Assembly (NCBI GenBank): GCA_964444805.1
Contig: CAYUIK010000083.1
Location: 1 to 23,588 of the forward strand
Source: RECG01 sp964444805
Lineage (GTDB): Bacteria > Bacillota_I > Bacilli_A > Acholeplasmatales > Acholeplasmataceae
DNA: 23,588 nucleotides
Direction: 5' to 3'
In this document: in pieces, positions 6,559 to 14,261 of the stretch
Layout: the number at the start of each line of letters is the position of its first letter
Numbering within the stretch: position 1 is the first letter of the stretch
Made by a program: the position numbers and the translations under genes
The notes under the pieces: generated by a model
What the model saw: the letters and a program-made list of their open reading frames with translations, nothing else
Databases searched by the model: none
Told to the model about the DNA's origin: nothing

Positions 6559-7800
6559 ATGGATCGAGCCCTACTTGTCGGTCTTTCCACCCGAAATCAA
6601 GAAACGGACAGCGAAGCTTCACTCGAAGAATTGAAGCATCTCGCGCTCGCTTTGAACATCGAAACGATCGAGACCGTCATGCAAAAAACGGACAACATAT
6701 CCCCGAGATACATGATCGGTAGCGGTAAAGTGAAGGAAATCAAGTCGATGATCGACGTCTATGACATCGACATCGTCATTTTCGACGATACCCTTTCCCC
6801 CGCGCAACTGCGAAATCTCGAAAAGGTACTAACCGACGTACAGATCGTCGATCGCAGCTTCTTGATTCTATCCATTTTCGCGGAGCGGGCACAGACGAAA
6901 GAAGCCGTACTCGAAGTATCTCTCGCCCAAAAAATGTACATGCTCCCCCGTCTCGTCGGTATGCGTGATTTTCTTTCGAGGCAAGGCGGTGGCAGTTACA
7001 ACGCCAAGGGTCCGGGCGAAACAAAGCTCGAACTCGATCGTCGAAAACTTCTCAAAGACATTCATCGGATCAAAGAGTCACTCAAAAAAATCAAACAGGA
7101 CAAAGCCCAGGCCCGCAAGAAACGCATCAAACACCGTCTTCCCGTCGTCGCCCTCGTCGGTTATACGAATGCCGGAAAGTCCTCGTTGATGAACGCACTC
7201 AGTCGTGCTCTGAAAAACGATACGACACCCGTACTCGAAAAGGACATGCTCTTCGCAACGCTCGACACGAAGGCCAAGCGCCTCCAAAAGGACAATCATC
7301 CCCCGTTCATTTTGATCGACACGGTCGGATTCGTCGCCAAACTCCCCCATGAACTCGTTCGATCCTTCGAGTCGACACTGAAAGACGTCGTCGACGCCGA
7401 CCTCATCCTGCACGTCGTCGACGGCAAAGATTTCTCTCCTAGTCACATCGAAACGACGAAGGCCGTCCTCGCATCGATCAAGGCCGACCACATCGAACGG
7501 ATTCTTGTTCTCACGAAAAAAGAAATCGCCAAAGACATTCCGGACACGAACGAGGACTATCTCTACGTATCGAATCGAACCGGGGAAAACATCGATGCGG
7601 TCATCGATGCGATCTATGGACACATCTATGCGGATAGCCGAATCCACCGTTTGATGATTCCTTTCGAACACGGTCAGATCTACAGTGAAATCAAGGATAA
7701 CAACACCGTCCTAGAAACGAACTATGAAGCGGAAGGAATTTTCGTCAAAACGGTTTTGACACCGGAACAAGTCATCCGGTACCGCCGATACATCGTTTAA
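6559..7800 (+). CDS. hflX: Ribosome-associated GTPase HflX
   Basis: A 413-residue HflX, a GTPase that binds the 50S subunit and splits stalled or hibernating ribosomes. The N-terminal HflX domain (about 1-190) contains the family signature GGGSYNAKGPGETKLELDRR at 143-162. The G domain follows: G1 GYTNAGKS at 201-208, G3 DTVG at 254-257. The G4 position, normally NKxD, reads TKKE at 319-322, and the G5 loop reads VSNRTGEN rather than SAxTG. Those two changes affect guanine recognition; HflX proteins are known to tolerate both ATP and GTP. Transcribed alone, away from cdaA, and ended by a strong hairpin. Confidence 0.95.
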   Translation: MDRALLVGLSTRNQETDSEASLEELKHLALALNIETIETVMQKTDNISPRYMIGSGKVKEIKSMIDVYDIDIVIFDDTLSPAQLRNLEKVLTDVQIVDRSFLILSIFAERAQTKEAVLEVSLAQKMYMLPRLVGMRDFLSRQGGGSYNAKGPGETKLELDRRKLLKDIHRIKESLKKIKQDKAQARKKRIKHRLPVVALVGYTNAGKSSLMNALSRALKNDTTPVLEKDMLFATLDTKAKRLQKDNHPPFILIDTVGFVAKLPHELVRSFESTLKDVVDADLILHVVDGKDFSPSHIETTKAVLASIKADHIERILVLTKKEIAKDIPDTNEDYLYVSNRTGENIDAVIDAIYGHIYADSRIHRLMIPFEHGQIYSEIKDNNTVLETNYEAEGIFVKTVLTPEQVIRYRRYIV

Positions 7801-7813
7801 CACGTCTTTTACG

Positions 7814-7852
7814 AAAAACACGGCCAACTATGTTCGACCGTGTTTTTTTTTT
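7814..7852. terminator. Bidirectional terminator between hflX and the kinase gene
   Basis: AAAAACACGG (7814-7823) pairs with CCGTGTTTTT (7838-7847), followed on the plus strand by a long T run to 7852. The A-rich left arm gives CCGTGTTTTTCG on the minus strand, so it can also end the lipoprotein/kinase transcript arriving from the right. Confidence 0.88.
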
Positions 7853-7886
7853 CGATTATCGGTAATAGAGCCTTATAAAGAGCGTT

Positions 7887-8432
7887 CTATCCCATCATGT
7901 CTTCGATCTCTTCGATCAAGCGATCGAAATCAACGGCATCGGGATCGGTCGTATCGACTTCAATCAAAGGCTTTTCATAGGACCAATTCGCATAATCATC
8001 AACGTGTTTCACGAAATCTTCGTAGGCGGGAAGTCCAACCGATTTATGGGCGTGGTGACGCATTTCAAGTCTTTTCTTGAAACGATCATAGAGCACATCG
8101 GGCTCCGCTTTAAGGTAAAGCGTCACCAATCTGACATTCACTTTTTCTAAATACTCTTTGATATGTCGATACTCGAAATCACGGAAATTGCTTTCCAAAA
8201 CGAGTGAATTAGAAACGTCCAAAATGTTTTTCATGGCATAAACCATGACATGAAACGTCGCGAAGCTGAGTTTGAGGTTTTCCTCTCGGTTTCGATATCC
8301 GACGTGGTCGGCCAAAATTTCCTTGATGTCATCCTTGTTGAAACAGGGAATACCCAGTCGCTTTGAAATCCGTCGCGCCAGTGTCGATTTGAGGGCTGCG
8401 AGAGGACCGATAACGATGATGACCGTTTTCAT
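7887..8432 (-). CDS. Small P-loop nucleotide kinase/AAA-type ATPase
   Basis: A 181-residue protein resembling small P-loop kinases (AAA_33 or zeta-toxin-like group). The N-terminal strand VIIVIGPLAALKST (4-17) sits where a Walker A (GxxxxGK[ST]) should be, but the glycine before Lys15 is replaced by Leu14. Further features fit a kinase fold: FNKDDIKEIL at 31-40 as substrate region, VLESNFRD near 78-85 as a Walker B-like strand, and an arginine-rich lid DRFKKRLEMRHH at about 116-127. The substrate cannot be told. It starts 32 nt after the LRR lipoprotein gene, with AAAGGTGG as ribosome site, and probably shares its transcript. Confidence 0.72.
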   Translation of the reverse strand: MKTVIIVIGPLAALKSTLARRISKRLGIPCFNKDDIKEILADHVGYRNREENLKLSFATFHVMVYAMKNILDVSNSLVLESNFRDFEYRHIKEYLEKVNVRLVTLYLKAEPDVLYDRFKKRLEMRHHAHKSVGLPAYEDFVKHVDDYANWSYEKPLIEVDTTDPDAVDFDRLIEEIEDMMG

Positions 8433-8464
8433 GCGTCAACCACCTTTCTATTCGATCTTGGAAA

Positions 8465-10081
8465 TCAATCCGGTTCATATGACGAGAAGGGACGAAGATA
8501 GTCTGAATATGGTTCCCAGAAGGGGTTGCTTTCATAATCGTCGAACGAATCGTCTGGAACATAAAAGAACGGTAAACCTCCACGAGCGGTACCGAATTGC
8601 GCCGTCGTTATTCCACCATCTTCGACGATACTGCGTCTAATGAGAACCGCTTCGAGCGCGGATTCATAAAAAACAAGATAATCCATGTGTTCGACACGTC
8701 GCGGAATCTCGAGCAGCTGAAGGCTTTTACTGTAGGCGAACGCTTCTCGGGAAATGGACCTCAATCCTTCCGGCAAGACGACTTCGGTCAAATACAGATT
8801 GTCCGAAAAGGACTGGGGATAGAGGTTCGTTATCCCGTCGAAAACGACATAGCTCGATCCTGGCCGGGCAGCTGGGTATTTAACCAAACAATCTAAACCG
8901 GATATGGTCCCATAGAGGACGCCTTCATCACTGTAATAGGTATCATTTGCTGCATCGACATGGATCGCTTCGAGTGAAGTCAAACCCATGAACGCCACCG
9001 GATCAATCGAATCCATAGTCGCTCCGACATGGATCGTAACAAGATGCGTATTGTCCTTGAAAGCATAGGAAAGTATCGTCTCCACACTTTCCGGGATAAA
9101 AAACGTTTCCGCGGAAAGGTACTGTGGATAATAAACCAGCTGTTTGAGATCACGGGTATAGATAACACCATCGATGATCGTATAATGCCGGCTGTCTTCG
9201 GCAAACCCAACGGTTTTCAGATTCGGGGTGTCTTCAAAGATCAAAGGGCGAAAGCGGTGGTAGGTTCCGGGGAGCAGAACACTTTCCAAGGACTCGAGTC
9301 CACTGAATGCGTCATCAATGATCATGAGATCTGGATCGTATGACTCGTAAAAGCGAAGGTCAAAGGTGACGAAATAGCGATTATAGGGATTCCCCTCGAC
9401 GGTATAGACGCTTTCAAAGCTCGTAACCGCGTGAATCGGACATCCCTCTTCGTATGTCCAGGATGTGCTCGATTCGTTCGTTTCGATCTTGCAGGCATCC
9501 TGATTGTCAGCGATCAGCGCATCGAATTCTTCCTGCATGAGTTCGCCCCAAACGTATGTGATATCGCCCGAGTAAAAGGAAACGCTTTGCAAATTCGGCA
9601 TATCGGAAAAAGCCAGGGTTTGAACATGTTGAACGGTATCGGGAATGTCTACCGAAACCAGCGACAATCCTTCAAAAGCCTTGACATAAATGCTTGAGAC
9701 CTGTCGTCCATCGATGGTGGCGGGTATTCTAAGATACGAAGCATCACCCGAGTATCCTCGGATTGAAACTTGATCCCAAGCAACATCCACTTTGTAGTCA
9801 AATACTTCTTCTGGATCTTCGAATACGACGGTAAGTTCCCTTTTCCCACGAACGACATACGTTGGATAATGGATTTGTTCTCCATCCGACCATCCCACGA
9901 AAACACGGTCTTCCCGTTCAAAGAACGGCAAATCGATCGTTTCACCTTCCGCTCGATCTTTATAGGTTTCATAGATTTTTCCATATTCATCGTAAAGTCT
10001 GACGCTCGTCCCGTCCGATTCCTCACAAGCGAATAAAACGAACCCCAGCATCACTAAAATCATGATCCGCAAGAATTTCAT
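8465..10081 (-). CDS. BspA-type leucine-rich-repeat lipoprotein
   Basis: A 538-residue predicted lipoprotein. The signal peptide ends in a lipobox-like VLFAC with Cys19. Residues about 25-90 resemble one InlB-type beta-grasp repeat (FVGWSDG ... ELTVVFED). The rest consists of BspA-type (LRR_5) repeats, each with an aromatic and small-residue core such as VDIPDTVQHVQTLAFSDMPN, FIPESVETILSYAFKDNTH and VLPEGLRSISREAFAYSKS. Such proteins are anchored on the outer face of the membrane and usually mediate adhesion or binding; the ligand is unknown. GGGAGG lies 8 nt before the ATG. The start of the mature chain resembles the repeat proteins at 16851-22583. Confidence 0.85.
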   Translation of the reverse strand: MKFLRIMILVMLGFVLFACEESDGTSVRLYDEYGKIYETYKDRAEGETIDLPFFEREDRVFVGWSDGEQIHYPTYVVRGKRELTVVFEDPEEVFDYKVDVAWDQVSIRGYSGDASYLRIPATIDGRQVSSIYVKAFEGLSLVSVDIPDTVQHVQTLAFSDMPNLQSVSFYSGDITYVWGELMQEEFDALIADNQDACKIETNESSTSWTYEEGCPIHAVTSFESVYTVEGNPYNRYFVTFDLRFYESYDPDLMIIDDAFSGLESLESVLLPGTYHRFRPLIFEDTPNLKTVGFAEDSRHYTIIDGVIYTRDLKQLVYYPQYLSAETFFIPESVETILSYAFKDNTHLVTIHVGATMDSIDPVAFMGLTSLEAIHVDAANDTYYSDEGVLYGTISGLDCLVKYPAARPGSSYVVFDGITNLYPQSFSDNLYLTEVVLPEGLRSISREAFAYSKSLQLLEIPRRVEHMDYLVFYESALEAVLIRRSIVEDGGITTAQFGTARGGLPFFYVPDDSFDDYESNPFWEPYSDYLRPFSSYEPD

Positions 10082-10117
10082 TGTCCAATCCTCCCATATG
10101 CGTGTTACGATGCAATT

Positions 10118-10126
10118 ATTATATCA
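10118..10126 (-). promoter_or_regulatory. Extended -10 promoter of the LRR lipoprotein gene
   Basis: TGATATAAT on the minus strand (TATAAT at 10118-10123). A possible TTGAAT -35 at 10143-10148 is 19 nt away. The element is embedded in the same TGTGATATAAT string seen before cdaA and maf. Confidence 0.6.
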
Positions 10127-10230
10127 CATTTTATCGTCTGTGATTCAACGTTTTCAAACGAGTGAATGACGAAGAAACAGTTGCTCGAATCATTTGCCGT
10201 TTGCTCGACGACCTGAGATTATTACCCTGC

Positions 10231-11025
10231 CTACATGAACAGAATCAAACTTAAAGCCATTAAACCCATCCCGGCAACAAGTCCGATGATGGACAAATGG
10301 TGTTCCCCATACTTTTCCGCTGTCGGTAACAGTTCATCCAAGGAAATATAGACCATAATGCCGGCTACGAAGGCAAACGTGAACCCGAACGTCAACTCGT
10401 TAAAAATCGTTGATAACACGTAAAAGCCCAATAAAGCGCCTAAAGGTTCGGCAAGTCCGGAAAAAAGTGCATACGCGAATGCCTTTTTTCTTGATCCGGT
10501 TGCTTGATAAATCGGAACAGCTACCGATATCCCTTCCGGTATGTTATGAATCGCAATCGCGATACCGATACTGATTCCCAGAGTCGGACTTTCAAGCGCA
10601 GCAATAAACGTCGCTAACCCTTCGGGAAAATTATGAATGGCGATCGCCAATGCTGAAAAAAGCCCCATCCTCAGCAAGTTCTTTTTCTCTTTCTGTTCTT
10701 CCGTTTCATCGATATCGGATATTTCATGGGGATTTTCTTTCGATGGAATCAACAGATCAATAACTCCTATGAATATGATTCCTACGAAAAAAGCCAAGGT
10801 AGCAAACAGGTAGCCTTGATGATCATTATAGACGATCTGAAGTGATTCCATAGCCTTGGGCAATATTTCCACAAATGAGACATAGATCATGACTCCGGCA
10901 CTGAAGCCCAATGAACATGTTAGAAATTTCTTACTTGATGCACTCTTGAAAAATGCCAATAATCCCCCGATACCGGTTGATATACCGGCAGCCAAGGTAA
11001 TTAGAAAAGCATGTAGATAGTCCAT
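10231..11025 (-). CDS. ZIP-family divalent metal transporter (ZupT-like)
   Basis: A 264-residue integral membrane protein with about eight hydrophobic helices. The two ZIP metal-site helices are clear: AIAIHNFPEGLATF around H131-G136 and AIAIHNIPEGISVA around H160-G165. The loop at about 96-115 is acidic (HEISDIDETEEQKEKK), where ZIP proteins carry their variable cytoplasmic loop. The family imports zinc, sometimes iron or manganese, into the cytoplasm down an electrochemical gradient. AAGGAGG lies just before the ATG. Its promoter carries a palindrome across the -10/-35 spacer, consistent with metal-dependent repression. Confidence 0.93.
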   Translation of the reverse strand: MDYLHAFLITLAAGISTGIGGLLAFFKSASSKKFLTCSLGFSAGVMIYVSFVEILPKAMESLQIVYNDHQGYLFATLAFFVGIIFIGVIDLLIPSKENPHEISDIDETEEQKEKKNLLRMGLFSALAIAIHNFPEGLATFIAALESPTLGISIGIAIAIHNIPEGISVAVPIYQATGSRKKAFAYALFSGLAEPLGALLGFYVLSTIFNELTFGFTFAFVAGIMVYISLDELLPTAEKYGEHHLSIIGLVAGMGLMALSLILFM

Positions 11026-11064
11026 AAGCCCTCCTTTTTTAAGTATATGCTTAATTCTATTTTA

Positions 11065-11094
11065 AGTATAGCATATTCATATGTGAATATGCAA
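11065..11094 (-). promoter_or_regulatory. Promoter of the ZIP transporter gene
   Basis: TTGCAT (11089-11094) and TATACT (11065-11070) on the minus strand, 18 nt apart. Predicted start is near 11058, about 33 nt before the ATG. The string TATACTTAAAA occurs again downstream in the leader (around 11039-11049). Confidence 0.65.
11071..11092. promoter_or_regulatory. Palindromic operator candidate in the ZIP promoter
   Basis: A 22-bp inverted repeat with 9-bp perfect arms, GCATATTCA and TGAATATGC, around a 4-nt centre. It fills the spacer between -35 and -10, the classic place for a repressor. The ATATTCA-N4-TGAATAT layout resembles ArsR/SmtB-family metal-sensor sites; Fur/Zur-type binding is another possibility. 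No regulator gene is adjacent. Confidence 0.6.
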
Positions 11095-11403
11095 AAGAAT
11101 AATTGTAAAATAGGCAAACATTTTGTTGTGTCCTAAGGAAAACGCTTATCTCGCATAACTTTTCCGTAATCAACTCGACTGAGCGCACAATAACACATGA
11201 TCGTTCTCGTTATGATCGTCTTGATCTTCAAAAATCTGGTAATAAATGTAGCCGAAAATACCGATTATTTTCGTGCAATTTGTCTTTGAGGTTGATGTAA
11301 GTCCCATTGATATCGAATAAATACAGATGGTGGTTCATCGAATGTTCTATACTTTTTTTACATCAAAACCCCCGCGTTAGAGTTAGAGAAGGCCCTTATT
11401 AAA
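11095..11403. other. Intergenic stretch without a convincing gene
   Basis: About 310 nt between the ZIP promoter and the tRNA terminator. A 45-codon minus-strand frame at 11170-11307 (containing KIIGIFGYIYYQIFEDQDD) is open, and an overlapping frame starts at 11338 with MNHHLYLFDINGTY. Neither has a ribosome site. It may be a decayed small gene or chance. No RNA structure is recognised. Confidence 0.35.
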
Positions 11404-11434
11404 GCAAAAAAGGCCTGATTATTGTATCAGACCT
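11404..11434 (-). terminator. Terminator after tRNA-Ser
   Basis: On the minus strand GGTCTGAT pairs with ATCAGGCC (plus positions 11412-11419 and 11426-11433, one G-U pair, 6-nt loop) followed by TTTTTT. It lies 13 nt after the tRNA CCA end. Confidence 0.85.
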
Positions 11435-11446
11435 ATGCGAGTCGGA

Positions 11447-11538
11447 TGGCGGAAGAGATGGGATTCGAACCCATGTGCCCCTTTTGAGGACAACTGCATT
11501 TCGAGTGCAGCTCGTTATGACCACTTCGATACTCTTCC
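11447..11538 (-). tRNA. tRNA-Ser (anticodon CGA)
   Basis: A 92-nt tRNA including an encoded CCA (plus positions 11447-11449). The acceptor arms GGAAGAG and CTCTTCC pair perfectly and the discriminator base is G, as expected for serine. The anticodon arm is CTGCA, loop CTCGAAA, TGCAG, giving anticodon CGA, which reads UCG. The T-arm carries GGTTCGAATCC. The long variable arm (TCCTC-AAAA-GGGGC region) is the serine class II feature. It is transcribed alone between its own promoter and terminator. Confidence 0.96.
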
Positions 11539-11548
11539 GTGTGAACCC

Positions 11549-11578
11549 ATTATACCCTATCCTTGAAAAAACTGTCAA
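11549..11578 (-). promoter_or_regulatory. Consensus promoter of tRNA-Ser inside the dus 3' end
   Basis: Perfect TTGACA (11573-11578) and perfect TATAAT (11549-11554) on the minus strand with an 18-nt spacer. The -10 box overlaps the dus stop codon (11550-11552). Predicted start is about 4 nt before the tRNA 5' end. Confidence 0.88.
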
Positions 11579-12527
11579 CATGTTCGAAAAATTCTCTTTT
11601 CGAACGCGTCCGACTCAGTTTTTGTTTGAGCGCGTGCGCGTGTTCCATACCTTTGAGATACCATGGCCCATGACTGCGCATCTCAAGGATGGCGATGTGT
11701 TCGCCTTTGAGTTCGATTAAAGCATCCAGATGCGTGAGCATCATGTCCCGAATTTCCCGGTTGGAAGGCCTTTTGATCATCTCGCCGGTTTCGAGATAGG
11801 CTTCGATCTCGGAAAAAATCCACGGATTTCCGAGTGTGGCCCGACCGATCATGATCGCGTCACAACCCGTGACGTCCATCATCCGTTTCGCACTCGGTCC
11901 GTCCACGACATCGCCGTTGCCGATCACAGGGATCGCTACGCTCTCTTTGACGGCTTTGATGATATCAAGATCGGCAAATCCGCTATAGGATTGTGCGCGC
12001 GTTCTTCCGTGGACAGTAATCGCGGCAGCACCAGCTGCTTCGATCCGTTTGGCGACTTCGACGGCGTTTATACTGTTTTTATCCCAACCGCTACGAATCT
12101 TGACGGTAACCGGTTTATCGATGCTTTTGACAACTTCCGATACGATATCATAAATCTTATCCGGATCTTTCATCAGTGCCGCTCCTGCTTGGGCACGAAG
12201 CGCGACTTTCGGGACAGGGCACCCCATGTTGATATCGATGATATCCGCTTCCGTGTGTCGAGCAATATGGATCGCGGCCTTGACGATCGTCGCCTTGTCG
12301 GATCCGAAGACCTGTTGTGCGAGCGGCCTTTCCTTTTCACTCATGGTCAGCAAGTTCAACGTTTTCTCATTTTCATAGAGAAGCCCTTTATCGGAGACCA
12401 TCTCGGCGAATACTAATCCTGCTCCAAGTGAACGAACGATCTCACGAAAAGCCCGATTGGAAACGCCGGCCATCGGGGCGAGTACGAGTTTATTCGCTAT
12501 TTTTACTGGTCCGATCATAAAACCCAC
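11550..12527 (-). CDS. dus: tRNA-dihydrouridine synthase (DusB-like)
   Basis: A 325-residue flavin-dependent Dus enzyme reducing uridines in the tRNA D-loop. The TIM barrel shows FMN-site motifs LAPMAGVSNRAFR (16-28), INMGCPVPKV (99-108) with the catalytic Cys103, VHGRTRAQSYSG (172-183), VIGNGDV (201-207) and MIGRATLGNPW (226-236). Start: GTG at 12527 with GGGTGA about 6 nt upstream is chosen over the ATG at 12518, which would have too long a spacing. It resembles the B. subtilis YacF/DusB group, which is often next to hslO (hsp33) and lysS; here hsp33 is divergent on the other side of a 79-bp region. Confidence 0.94.
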   Translation of the reverse strand: MGFMIGPVKIANKLVLAPMAGVSNRAFREIVRSLGAGLVFAEMVSDKGLLYENEKTLNLLTMSEKERPLAQQVFGSDKATIVKAAIHIARHTEADIIDINMGCPVPKVALRAQAGAALMKDPDKIYDIVSEVVKSIDKPVTVKIRSGWDKNSINAVEVAKRIEAAGAAAITVHGRTRAQSYSGFADLDIIKAVKESVAIPVIGNGDVVDGPSAKRMMDVTGCDAIMIGRATLGNPWIFSEIEAYLETGEMIKRPSNREIRDMMLTHLDALIELKGEHIAILEMRSHGPWYLKGMEHAHALKQKLSRTRSKREFFEHVDSFFKDRV

Positions 12528-12544
12528 ATTAAATCACCCGTCCT

Positions 12545-12553
12545 ATTGTATCA
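12545..12553 (-). promoter_or_regulatory. Extended -10 promoter of dus
   Basis: Minus-strand TGATACAAT (TACAAT at 12545-12550) within the same TGTGATA context as other promoters in the window. Predicted start is about 11 nt before the GTG start codon. Confidence 0.55.
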
Positions 12554-12576
12554 CAACAACTTCACCTGCGCAATTA

Positions 12577-12585
12577 TGCTACAAT
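12577..12585 (+). promoter_or_regulatory. Extended -10 promoter of hsp33
   Basis: TGCTACAAT (TACAAT at 12580-12585) with no good -35. Predicted start near 12592; a GAGGAAG ribosome site follows at 12593-12599, before the ATG at 12607. Confidence 0.55.
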
Positions 12586-12606
12586 AGTATGTGAGGAAGT
12601 GAAAGC

Positions 12607-13488
12607 ATGAATGATTATGCTCTAATATCAAGTGCCTACGACGATACGGTTCGAATCTATGTTTCCCGGACAACCGAGCTCGTCGAAAAGGCTCGGGAAA
12701 TCCACCATACCTGGCCCACAGCAACCGCTGCTTTCGGTCGCTTTCTAACCGTATCCGCAATGATGGGTCTGATGTATAAAAAGGGGGAACGCTTGACCCT
12801 TCGAATGAAGGGAGATGGTCCGATCGGCTTTATGCTCGTCGAAGCGACACCCGAAGGAGAAGTACGCGGTGAAATCCACAATCCCGCTGTTTATCTTAAA
12901 TTCGATGACGAAAAGAAAAAACATAAACTGAACGTCGGCAAAGCCGTAGGAAAAGGCATGCTTCACGTAACCAAGGATCTCGGGATGAAGGAGTTCTTCC
13001 ATTCATCATCTGATTTGCAGACGGGAGAAATTGGTGATGATTTCACCTATTATTTCGCCGTCAGCGAACAAGTGCCTTCATCCGTCGGTTTGGGCGTCCT
13101 CGTCAATACCGATCAATCGGTTCTTGCAAGTGGCGGCTACATCTTGCAGTTGATGCCGGGAGTCCAAGAAAAAACGATTCAAAAACTCGAAAAAATCATC
13201 GCCGAGATTCCCCCGATCTCCACGTTGATCGAACAAGGGAAAACACCGGAAGAAATTCTCGGAATTCTCGCACCCGAGGATGCGAAGATTCTCGCGAAAA
13301 AACCATTGACCTACGCCTGTCACTGTTCGAAAGATGGTTTCAAAAGATCCTTGGCCGCTCTCGATGAGGATACGTTAAAAAGTCTCATCGAAGAAGATGA
13401 GAAAGCCGATATCACGTGTCACTTCTGTCATAAACACTACCATTTTACCAAGGATGAACTGATCGAAATCAAGCGATCCAAAAAATAA
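12607..13488 (+). CDS. hslO: Redox-regulated chaperone Hsp33
   Basis: A 293-residue Hsp33, a holdase that is switched on in the cytoplasm by oxidation and unfolding. The C-terminal zinc switch is complete: C238-x-C240 and C271-xx-C274, in ACHCSKDGFKRSLAAL and ITCHFCHKHYHF, i.e. CxC-x30-CxxC. The N-terminal domain (about 1-180) has the usual RLTLRMKGDGPIGF and GGYILQLMPG stretches. Length is normal for the family. The ATG at 12607 is preceded by GTGAGGAAGTG. It is monocistronic and ends in a hairpin 1 nt after the stop. Confidence 0.97.
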   Translation: MNDYALISSAYDDTVRIYVSRTTELVEKAREIHHTWPTATAAFGRFLTVSAMMGLMYKKGERLTLRMKGDGPIGFMLVEATPEGEVRGEIHNPAVYLKFDDEKKKHKLNVGKAVGKGMLHVTKDLGMKEFFHSSSDLQTGEIGDDFTYYFAVSEQVPSSVGLGVLVNTDQSVLASGGYILQLMPGVQEKTIQKLEKIIAEIPPISTLIEQGKTPEEILGILAPEDAKILAKKPLTYACHCSKDGFKRSLAALDEDTLKSLIEEDEKADITCHFCHKHYHFTKDELIEIKRSKK

Positions 13489-13511
13489 GGGAGCGAATCC
13501 GCTCCTTTTTC
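13489..13511 (+). terminator. Terminator after hsp33
   Basis: GGAGCG (13490-13495) pairs with CGCTCC (13500-13505) around AATC, followed by TTTTT. On the minus strand the same hairpin is followed by CTTATTTTTT, so it may also serve maf, whose stop is at 13510. Confidence 0.82.
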
Positions 13512-14061
13512 ATTGGAATGCTTTGAGTTCCTGAATCAACTGTTTCAAGGGCAGACCCACAATCGTGAAAAAATCGCCGTCATAGGATTCGACCAGGGAA
13601 AGCCCTTCGTTTTGAATCGCGTAGGCCCCCGCTTTGTCCATCGGCTCTTTCGACTCGATGTATTTCCTGATCTCGAGATCGGATAATTCCCGCATGTTGA
13701 CATCCGCTTGGGCACAGAACGTCTTCATGTGATCCCCTTTGATGATCGCGACACCGGTATAAACGACATGACTTTTCCCGGAAATCAGTTTGAGCATCCG
13801 GTAGGCATCCGCTTCATCGACGGGTTGTCCGAGCATTTCGTTCTTGTGATAAACGATCGTATCCGCGCCGATAATGACGTCGTTCGGGTATTTCTCCAAT
13901 ACCGCGAGCGCTTTTCGTTTCGCGAGTTCGATGGCCTGTTCTCCGGGATCGAGCGTTTCCGAAAAGGTTTCATCGATATGGCTCGGCACGATCTTGAAAT
14001 CGATACCGGCATCTTTGAGCAGTTTCGCTCGTCGTGGTGACTTGCTCGCCAAAATGATCAT
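13510..14061 (-). CDS. maf: Maf-family nucleoside triphosphate pyrophosphatase (YhdE-like)
   Basis: A 183-residue Maf protein, which hydrolyses dTTP/UTP and modified nucleotides to monophosphates and is linked to septum inhibition and pool cleaning. Conserved elements are intact: SKSPRR at 6-11, the SETLDP region, GADTIV (65-70) with its catalytic Asp, HVVYTGV (98-104) and DKAGAYAIQ (142-150). An upstream in-frame ATG exists at 14085, but it overlaps the -10 box; the ATG at 14061 has AAGGGGG about 7 nt before it. A truncated second copy lies at 14566-14802. Confidence 0.95.
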   Translation of the reverse strand: MIILASKSPRRAKLLKDAGIDFKIVPSHIDETFSETLDPGEQAIELAKRKALAVLEKYPNDVIIGADTIVYHKNEMLGQPVDEADAYRMLKLISGKSHVVYTGVAIIKGDHMKTFCAQADVNMRELSDLEIRKYIESKEPMDKAGAYAIQNEGLSLVESYDGDFFTIVGLPLKQLIQELKAFQ

Positions 14062-14083
14062 AAGAATACCCCCTTGGAATTTC

Positions 14084-14092
14084 ATTATATCA
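14084..14092 (-). promoter_or_regulatory. Extended -10 promoter of maf
   Basis: TGATATAAT on the minus strand, TATAAT at 14084-14089, with predicted start about 16 nt before the ATG. The same segment is duplicated upstream of the broken maf copy (TGATACAAT at 14788-14796). Confidence 0.65.
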
Positions 14093-14170
14093 CAAGCATG
14101 AAAAATTCATTCTTTGCAATATCGAAGGATTTAATCGGATAAGACAACCTGAGGGGCCATAAGTCGGGCG

Positions 14171-14257
14171 CTTACATGCTATTCATCCACGACTACCGGC
14201 ACGGATCTTGCCATGCGGAAGCCGTAAAAATCATAGGCTTGATACGTATATCCCATC
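14171..14257 (-). pseudogene. Relic of a SUMF1-type gene 3' end (87-bp direct repeat, copy A)
   Basis: These 87 nt match 16843-16929 at 85 positions in the same orientation; looser similarity reaches about 25 nt further left. The minus-strand frame still reads MGYTYQAYDFYGFRMARS, then a stop at 14179-14181, the same C-terminus as the intact gene with Y-to-D and I-to-V changes. No upstream coding part of that gene is present: past 14257 the sequence becomes unrelated. It is a non-functional fragment left by duplication or recombination. Confidence 0.88.
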
Positions 14258-14261
14258 CTAC

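Noticed and set aside
7078..7671. Open frame of 197 codons antisense to hflX
   Set aside because: Rich in D, R, V and F in the pattern expected from the complement of hflX codons; no ribosome site and no recognisable domain.
10082..10230. Possible small gene or terminator downstream of the ZIP gene
   Set aside because: Apart from the LRR promoter nothing was found; a 16-codon plus-strand frame has no proper ribosome site.
11399..11581. Open frame of 60 codons covering the tRNA
   Set aside because: It reads through tRNA-Ser and its terminator; the RNA gene explains the sequence.
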